Source of the DNA: Gnetum montanum
Taxonomy: Eukaryota > Streptophyta > Gnetopsida > Gnetales > Gnetaceae
NCBI GenBank assembly: GCA_015680685.1
Contig: MNCI01020673.1
Location: 734,177 to 798,176, forward strand
DNA length: 64,000 bases
Reading direction: 5' to 3'
In this document: piece after piece, positions 57,240 through 64,000 of the stretch
How positions within the stretch are numbered: position 1 is the first letter of the stretch
Layout: every line of letters begins with the position of its first letter
Notes under the pieces: model-generated
The model's input: only the letters and a program-made list of their open reading frames with translations
Databases searched by the model: none
What the model was told of the DNA's origin: nothing
Translations under genes and position numbers: made by a program

Positions 57240-60200
57240 AAAGGAGCATGTTGCAAGCATCAAATATATCTAGGAAGTTCTTTAATCTATCTTTAAATAG
57301 TGAGACACAAGCCATGAAGAGGTCTACTAGATTTTGGATTAGGAGTGAATTTCATCTCTCAGAACATGTACAAGGCCTAGAATTTACCTTGTTTAAGAAA
57401 CAAAATATTTAGCTAGAGTTGGCTGACCAATCTATTATTGTTCCACTTGGGCATAGAAGATGTGGTAACTATCATAAGTGGCTGGTCTTATCTTATTGAT
57501 TTTCTTGTTAGTCATGTGGGGAAGAATAAGCACAAATTTTCTATAATTATGAGAAGAACATGGCTTAACACTATGGATGCTAAGCTAGAAATCAGAGACT
57601 TATCCTTGGAAATCTTTAAGAAATATGAAGCTATAACCATTTAAAGATGCAAAGTTCCATGTATTGCATACAACAGTAATAGGTGAAATTGTATGTAGAA
57701 AGTCTAGATAATAAGACAAAGTGCTATCTCAACATGAAAATGATGTGTTGAAGATATGTGCATACAATAGTATCTACATGTAGTAATCACAAAATTAGAA
57801 GGTAGCTAGTGGCTGACCAATGAAGTCGAATCAGAGTCAAACATATGCATGGAACTAGTTGAAAAAATTACAAATGCCTACATAGACAAGAATGACAAAA
57901 TGGAACAGATATGAAGACAAGATTCCTATGATAAGTTTGAACAAGACAAAGATGTTGAATGGGAAAAATTAAATATACCAGAAAACTATGAACTAGAACC
58001 ACTAGAACGAAAAAACTTAGTAGATGCACTTGAATATCCTATTCTAAATAATAAAAATATGGTAATTATAAATGAAAATATTGATAAAGAGTAGAATAGA
58101 AGATTATTGGAAGTGATAAATAAATGGCCAATTGCATTCACATGGTCTTATGATGAAATCACTAGCATTTATTTACAAATCTGTTAACATCATATCTACA
58201 CCAATCCAATTGTTAAACCATACCATGAACCTTAATGAATATTAAAGCAAAAACTCAAAGAAGTTATCAAATAATAATTAGAAAAGCCTTATCAAATAAG
58301 AATTAGAAAAGCTATTAAAGGTAGGGTTCATTTATCCTATTGTTAACAATGAATGGGTTAGCCTATCGGTCATTATCCTAAAGAAGGATGGTAAGTGGAG
58401 GGTCTATATAGATTTTTGATTATTGAATATGGAAACATTCAAAGATCATTTTCCTTTGTCATTTATTGATCAAGTTTTGGATACTACTACAAGGCACTAA
58501 TATTAAAGTTTTCTAGATGGATATGGTAGATATAGCCAAATCTGTATCACATCAAAATATCAATAAGAGATAATGTTCATAAGCCTATGGACTTATGTAA
58601 TGCTCCATTAACATTCCAAAGACTTGTTCTCAACATCTTCTAGAAATAGATTGGTAACAAAGTTAAGGCATTTATAAATGATTTTTCTACTTATGGACTT
58701 CAAGTAAGCTTTGAACCATCTAGAGCAAGTTTTGAAATGATGAGTTGAAACAAATCTAAAGCTTAATTAGTAGAAGAGCTATTTAATGATATAATATGAC
58801 ATAGTTTTAGGACACAAGGTATCCTACAAGGGAATAGAGGTAGATCTAGACAAAATTAAAATCATCCAAAACATTACCCAAAGGTCATAGATAATTAAGG
58901 ATGTTAGATCATTTCTTGGTCATACAAGGTATTAGAGAAGATTTATTAATAATTTTTTAAAAATTGCAAAATTGCTTATGGAACTAACAAAGAAAGATAT
59001 ACTATTCTAGTAATATGAAGAATGTGAAAAGGCATTTGAGAGCCTGAAATAGAAACTAATCAAGACATCAGTCTAGAGGGCTCCAAATTGGTTTAGGCCT
59101 TTTTAAATCATAAATGATGCTTCAAACTAGAAGTAGTATTTACCTAGTTAGATGATCAAAAGAGACTGCATAACATATACTGCATGAATAGAAGCATTAT
59201 TAGGGTACAAATTTACTATACCAATACAGAAAAGGAGCTTATGGATATGGGATATGCACTTGAAAACTTTAGATATTATGTGCTCAAATATTCAATCTAT
59301 GTTCATATTGACCACAGTGCAATTTGATTTTTAATGAGTAAACCAACAATTGGTTCAAGAGTGATAAGATGGCTTGTTACACTATAGGAATTTAATATAA
59401 CAATTATTGATAAAAAAATATCCTAAAAATATTATAATTGATCATCTTTCAAGACTAAGATGAGATTCTTAAGAAAATGAAGGACCATTATTAGACTAGT
59501 TTTTTTGATGAAAACTTATTTACAAAGATAACAATGGTTATGGATTTAGTAGCAAAGTCATGGATTACTAATTATATGACTTATCTAACTACATAAGAAA
59601 TTCTTGCTAAATGGGATAAAAAATAGAGAGAAATGTTTCTCCACAACGTAAAACAATATATGGAGGGTAATAGAAATATTTATGAGATTTATGAAGATGG
59701 TTTAATATGATGGTGTATTTCGAAGGAAAATTAGTAAAGAGTCTTGTAAGAAGAAAATGAAGGACCATGTAGCAGTCATTATATAATAAAATGAACAACA
59801 CTAAATCTTATGATGATAGGATCCTTTTGGCCTATCATATTCAAGGATGTACACCAATTTACATAATCTTGTGAAATATGTCAAAGGGATGGAGGATTGA
59901 TGGCTAGAAATAACGGGCCACACAAGTGGATACAACCATTTGATATTTGAAAAATTAATTTTATGGGATCCATCACACAATGTCAAATGCAAAGTCTTAA
60001 ATTATTGTGACTATTGATTATTGCATTAACTAGGCAAAAGAAGCTAAAGTTAAAGATTGTGTAACTACAACAGTTGTGAAATTTTTTTAACAACATGTGG
60101 TGAATAGGTTTGAGGTATTAAGAATGTTAATCTCAGATAATGAAATGCATTTTATTGGAGCTACATTTAAAAAATTTAATGCAATGCCTTGGGATGAATC

Positions 60201-60720
60201 ACAAAATAACTACACCTTATCATCCTTGAGAAAATGATTAAGCTAAAGTAACTAGTAGAGAAATTGTATGAATATTAACTAGAACTATTAGTAGATATAG
60301 GAAGGATTGGAGCACTAAGCTTCATGATGCTTTATGGACATATCGATCTACTTAGAAACTTTCTATATGGTATTCATAATATGAACTTGTTTATGGTAAA
60401 TTACCTACCTTGCAAATCTAAGTAGAGATAAATATCCTAACAATGGTCTGTGCACTTGAACTAGACATAGACCTAGCCTAGAAAGAATGATTAATGAATC
60501 TTAATTTACTGGAAGAAAATTGATTACTATTCCAAATGAGCAACAAGATTTATAAGAAATATTCAAAATACAGACATAACACTAAGATTAGACAAGTTTC
60601 TATTAGACTTAGAGATAGAGTCCTTTACTATAATCCAAATCAGGTTGCCTAAAGGATGAAGTCTCAGAATTTATGGAAAGGACACTATATAGTGCATGGC
60701 ATGTATTAATCTGGCTCCAT
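57240..60720 (+). pseudogene. E5 pol remnant (PR-RT-RNase H-integrase), highly diverged
   Basis: Protease lies at 57240-57660, with VVTIISGWSYLIDFLVSHV and SIIMRRTWLNTMDAKLEIRD. RT lies at 58300-58780, with GFIYPIVNNEWVS, KDGKWRVYIDF, KDHFPLSFIDQVLDT and DGYGRYSQI; the catalytic region is out of frame but present (AFINDFSTYGLQ at about 58660-58700), with the first Asp of the DD changed to Asn. RNase H lies at about 59060-59465, with EKELMDMGYALENFRYYVL, HIDHSAI and DHLSRLR. Integrase lies at 59600-60330, with CEICQRDGG and the first catalytic region decayed (KINFMGSIT). Its second region keeps ISDNEMHF, and the later regions are YHPX and RKDWSTKLHDALWTYRST. The tail runs to about 60720. Unlike E2 and E3, no N join removes the RT core. 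Confidence 0.75.
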
Positions 60721-61545
60721 GTAAATATATCACACAGTTGATCCTTATAATTCAATACTCATCAACATTTAATAAGTCAAATCATTTCATGACTTTCCAT
60801 CACCAAAAAAATCTACCATGTGTTCCAACCCACTCACTTCATATTCAATCTTTCAAATTTCTACCTTCGATAGTAGTCATGGCGGTGTCATCTCTTATCG
60901 TTAGGCATTGCTCAACCTTTTTACATTTTTCTTTCATTTTTCAAAAATTTTTAATATGTTTTCTATTCTTTCATATTTTTCATAATTTCTTATCATTTTC
61001 CCATTCTTTAATATCTTACAAGATTCTTTATATGTTTTTCTATTCTGGTATATCTTTAAATATTTTTACAATTTTACTATTTTTGATGTGTGTATTTCTG
61101 TTGATTTTTCTAATAAAGTATCAAGACATAAGCAAGATGTAGTTGAAACAATAAGAATCACTGTATGTTATCAAATCATTAAAGGACTAATTGTATATAC
61201 AGTGAGGGCACATTATCTAATTACTCATCATTTTCAATAATAAGAGGTTCTTATCATGGACATAACAACATTTTCCTCACCATAAAACTAAAATAAACTT
61301 ATGATCATTAGGCCTAGATGAAAAGGAGAAGAACTAAGTGGAAATGAAAAGGGTGTGATATCAAGGGGTTTTTTGGATTCTCTAAAGCTACTACAATAAG
61401 TCTTATTATGCTGTTAAGCTATATTATTTACTTGAGTTCCAATGAAAAAAAATTAGAAGCGTATTCTAAAATAAGCATTATCTTGTCATGCCATTGAAAA
61501 GACATGTTACCCATGCCTAAAGGTATCTCTATAGTAAGGTTAACA
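60721..61545 (+). other. E5 non-coding stretch after pol
   Basis: Aligns loosely with the post-pol region of E1-E3; TAGTAGTCATGGCGGTGTC near 60870 is a decayed polypurine-like box. The 148-codon ORF at 60696-61142 is Phe/Ile/Leu-rich AT-biased text without family features and is not called a gene. Confidence 0.55.
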
Positions 61546-62690
61546 TAGTAATAACATAATAAATACATGGAGCAAGTTCACTCCATAATTAAATCACATT
61601 CAACACACTAAATCCAGATATTATGAAAAGACAAAATTATTTGCTAGAAAATAAGAAAACTACCTAACTTCAATTAAAATTATCATAAGATTACATCAGA
61701 GTTCACACAACCCACAAGCATCCGAAAACCTATCACACTCAAATGATATTGCAGAGAATGATGCTATACAATCACACAATGGTTGTTCTTAATGCAAGAC
61801 ACAACCAATAGAAATCTCTTCCATGACTTGAAACTAAGATCTCAACTCACAAGCGAGATACAAGAGAATAGAACACATAGATCAACACACCACAAGTTGA
61901 TCTTGGTGATGTAATTACCTATTGCACTCACCTAGTGTGCTCACCCAATCTCTCTTTCCAAATTCTCTTTGCATACCAACTTTCCTCCCATCTCATGGAT
62001 GAAGGAATACATAATTATAAAGATCCAAAACCATAGGAAGCTTTCTATTTACCTTCCTAGATATTTCCCACATGGATCTAGAGTCTTTTGGATGTTTCCC
62101 AATCGATACATCATGTCAAAGCTTTTCTTCTTCATTGACATAGATATCTCTTATTTTATGTAGACATCTTTTTTGAGAGCTCTGCTCTTAGAAGAGACAT
62201 CTACTATTTTTGGTAGATGTCTTCTTTGTATTGGAGATGTCTACACTTTAGGGGAGATGTCTATCTTTCTAAGGAGATGTTTTTTGTGAAAGCCCTACTC
62301 TTGGGGGAGACATCTACTATTTTTGATAGATGTCTTCTATGGACTAGAGACATCTACACTTTATGGGAGATGTCTCTGGAAAGACATCTATCTTTTTGGG
62401 TAGACGTCTATCTTGAAGATGCCAAAAATAAAAGTGCTTGTTTTGATGTTAAGAGCCTTTGGATGCCTTCCAAAAAGTTCTCATAGACCTTAGAACCTCA
62501 TAAACTTATCAAACTAAGCCAAAAACACCTTCTAACATGCCAAAACATCCAAGAATCTTCATCATAAAAATTCAAAAAAAAAAAAACACATAAAAAATTG
62601 GACACACGCATGTAGGTATTCTCCAAGCACAAAACTTGCAAAAACAACTTGTAGGACAAGTACAAGGAAATCATAAGAGGTGTTTCTACA
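61546..62690 (-). repeat. Putative 3' LTR of E6
   Basis: The right edge is defined by TGTAGAAACA next to the polypurine stretch; the left edge is not defined by a clear CA terminus. It contains a 113-bp tandem duplication with hairpins (62190-62410). A second LTR for comparison is not in the window. Confidence 0.5.
62190..62410 (-). repeat. 113-bp tandem repeat with AGACATCTAC hairpins
   Basis: Copy 1 carries AGACATCTAC-tattttt(g)-GTAGATGTCT (62195-62222), a perfect 10-bp stem. Copy 2 carries the same with one mismatch (62308-62335). Extra GAGATGTCTA words fill the spaces. Its place in the LTR, nearer the internal side, corresponds to U3. Confidence 0.75.
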
Positions 62691-62849
62691 CTAACTCTTC
62701 CACCCTTCAAAAAGTTAACTCATGTGAAGAAGGAAGTAGAAGTAGAGGTGATCCCCACTTAACAAGTTTGATCTCATAGATCCATATAGCATCATCAACA
62801 GATTGATCCTTTCAATCATTCAAATATTGATGCCTCTTGACTTCTTGAG

Positions 62850-63985
62850 TGTTACAAGATTTCCTTTGCTTGAGTACAATTGCCTTCTTCTCCATTGAAG
62901 GTTTGGACTGATCAATAGCCCCCTTCAACTCATTGATGCTTTCCTATATGGTCTTCTCATCAACTAGTCCATGATAGTGCACAAGATCTAGAACATTAAA
63001 CACAAAAGAGATACCAACATCATTTGGTAAATCAATCTCAAAAGTATTGTCATTAATTTTAGCCTTGATTTTGAAAGGCCTAATCTTCTTAGCTTTCAGT
63101 TTAGAGAAGTTAACACCTCTCAACCACTTCTTCTTCAAGTGCACCCAAACCAAGTCACCAATAGAAAACTTAGGCTTCTGCTTACCCTCATTCCTCTTCA
63201 GCCTTCTTCTCAAGATTTGATTTTACTTGTGCATGGAGATCCCTCATTTTTTGCACAAAATCCACACTAATTTGAGCTTCATAATTAAAGCTCTTCAAAG
63301 TGTGCACCATCTTTAGACAAAATCCATAGTTCACTTCAAATGGGCTTTTGTCAATAGCAATATGAAAAGCATTTTTATACAAAAATTCAACATGACAAAA
63401 CAAGTTTTGCCACCTATTTGGCTATCCATCACACAAACATCTTAGTATGTTTGGAAAGGATTTATTCACCACCTCTGTTTGGCCATCAGATTATGGATGA
63501 TATGCACTAGAAAAATTCAAAATTTTCCCTAAAATTTTTCAAAGGGACCTCCAAAAATGACTTGTGAACTTGGAGTCTCTATCACTAACAATATTCAAAT
63601 GAATACCATGCAACTTCGCAACATGCTAGAAAAATAAATTTGCAACATGAGAGGCATCACTCACCTTCTTGCATAAAATAAAATATGTCATCTTGGAGAA
63701 CCTTTTCACAACAACAAAAATTGCATCGTTCCCACTCTTGGTCTTTGGAATGCCAAACACAAAGTCCATTGACACACTTTTCCATGGACCTTTTGGAATT
63801 GGGAAAGACATATAGTGTCAATCCATCCCTTTACCTCCTTTGAACTTTTGACATGTCAAGCACTCCTTCACAAATGTTGAGACTTCTATTTCCATACCAA
63901 GCCAAAAATAGTGCCTACCAACAAGTTCTAATATTTTATCCCTACCCATGTGATCTACCATGCCACTACAATGCTTTTCAAACAA
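62850..63985 (-). pseudogene. E6 integrase, C-terminal part of pol
   Basis: Zinc-finger Cys pair in KECLTCQKFKGG (about 63860-63830). Core: [19 protein letters not shown] (first Asp), SDRDSKFTSHFW (second Asp), SDGQTEVVNKSF (Glu), so the D-D-E set is complete. Then FHIAIDKSPFEVNYGF, a basic stretch, and the C-terminal domain FSIGDLVWVHLKKKWL, KIRPFKIKAKINDNTF and FVFNVLDLVHYHG (62944-63213). The chain continues past a TAG into a Lys/Gln-rich tail. A handful of stops (Gln codons turned to TAA/TAG) and one frame change break it. It is the best preserved integrase in the window. No chromodomain is evident. Confidence 0.82.
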
Positions 63986-64000
63986 AATATTTTTTCTAAA

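Larger units (their letters stand above)
49755..61545 (+). mobile_element. E5: 5'-truncated Athila-like element, split by a LINE
   Basis: It has gag, PR, RT, RH and IN in the same order and wording as E1-E3 on the plus strand, but more diverged. No 5' LTR or primer site is visible; the element begins within gag beside the LINE scrap. The LINE at 50251-55910 splits gag. At the right, text matching the hairpin-to-leader region of E1 (ACATGTTACCCATGCCTAAAGG at 61503 against 12220) stops near 61545, where E6 begins. ORF3 and the 3' LTR are lost. The right limit is approximate. Confidence 0.75.
61546..64000 (-). mobile_element. E6: 3' part of a chromovirus-like Ty3-Gypsy element
   Basis: Integrase is on the minus strand, followed (leftwards) by a polypurine stretch (GAAGGGTGGAAGAG, 62705-62692) and a terminus reading TGTAGAAACACC at 62690, taken as the start of the 3' LTR. 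The 5' portion is beyond the window. The left limit is the point where E5 text stops and is uncertain by tens of bases. Integrase wording ([22 protein letters not shown]) is that of chromoviruses (Reina/CRM/Tekay group), unlike E0-E5. Confidence 0.75.

Noticed and set aside
60696-61142. 148-codon ORF with hydrophobic translation
   Set aside because: It lies in the decayed post-pol stretch of E5, is Phe/Ile/Leu-rich because of T-rich DNA, and has no counterpart frame in E1-E3.
1-61545. Same orientation of E0, E1, E2, E3 and E5 as evidence of a directed process
   Set aside because: Five insertions on one strand are compatible with chance (1 in 16).

Overview
This is AT-rich nuclear DNA from a seed plant, probably a flowering plant; the species cannot be named from the sequence. 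It is dominated by decayed retrotransposons. The plant origin rests on several sequence features: Athila/Tat-type Ty3-Gypsy elements with a tRNA-Asp-type primer site and TGATGAG...CTCATCA LTR ends; a Ty1-Copia element with the plant TGGTATCAGAGC primer site; an L1-type LINE with a CCHC ORF1; and an intron-containing plant-type aldo-keto reductase pseudogene. No intact host gene, rRNA, CRISPR array or bacterial feature was seen.

Layout, left to right. (1) 1-4238: the 3' part of an Athila-like element (E0), broken by a probable solo LTR at 1142-3170. (2) 4239-4525: a short host stretch with a tRNA-like (SINE-like) patch. (3) 4526-17465: Athila-like element E1, with target duplication GAAAG. (4) 17466-18221: a host fragment with two exon-like blocks on the minus strand. 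(5) 18222-41234: Athila-like element E2, near-matching duplication TATGT/AATGT. A third related element, E3 (30235-40201, perfect duplication TTTGT), is nested in its 3' untranslated region. (6) 41235-49050: host sequence with a frameshifted aldo-keto reductase pseudogene on the minus strand; its large first intron holds a 2-kb Copia deletion derivative (46209-48203, duplication GGCAT). (7) 49060-49750: a LINE endonuclease scrap. (8) 49755 to about 61545: a 5'-truncated Athila-like element (E5), whose gag is split by a near full-length LINE on the minus strand (50251-55910, 17-bp duplication). (9) About 61546-64000: the 3' end of a minus-strand chromovirus-like Gypsy element (E6).

E1 and E2 share one plan: LTR, gag with a short zinc knuckle, PR-RT-RH-IN, a polypurine-like box, a hairpin repeat, a U3-like promoter patch, a third ORF encoding a coiled-coil protein, polypurine tract, LTR. 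E3 has the same plan without the third ORF. All reading frames are broken, mostly by Gln/Arg/Trp codons turned into stops. The most interesting signals are the conserved hairpin between pol and ORF3, whose stems show compensated base changes; the U3-like promoter patch just upstream of ORF3; and replacement of U3 between families that share R/U5. Four isolated N bases sit exactly where sequence is missing relative to sister copies, so several apparent deletions are probably assembly joins.
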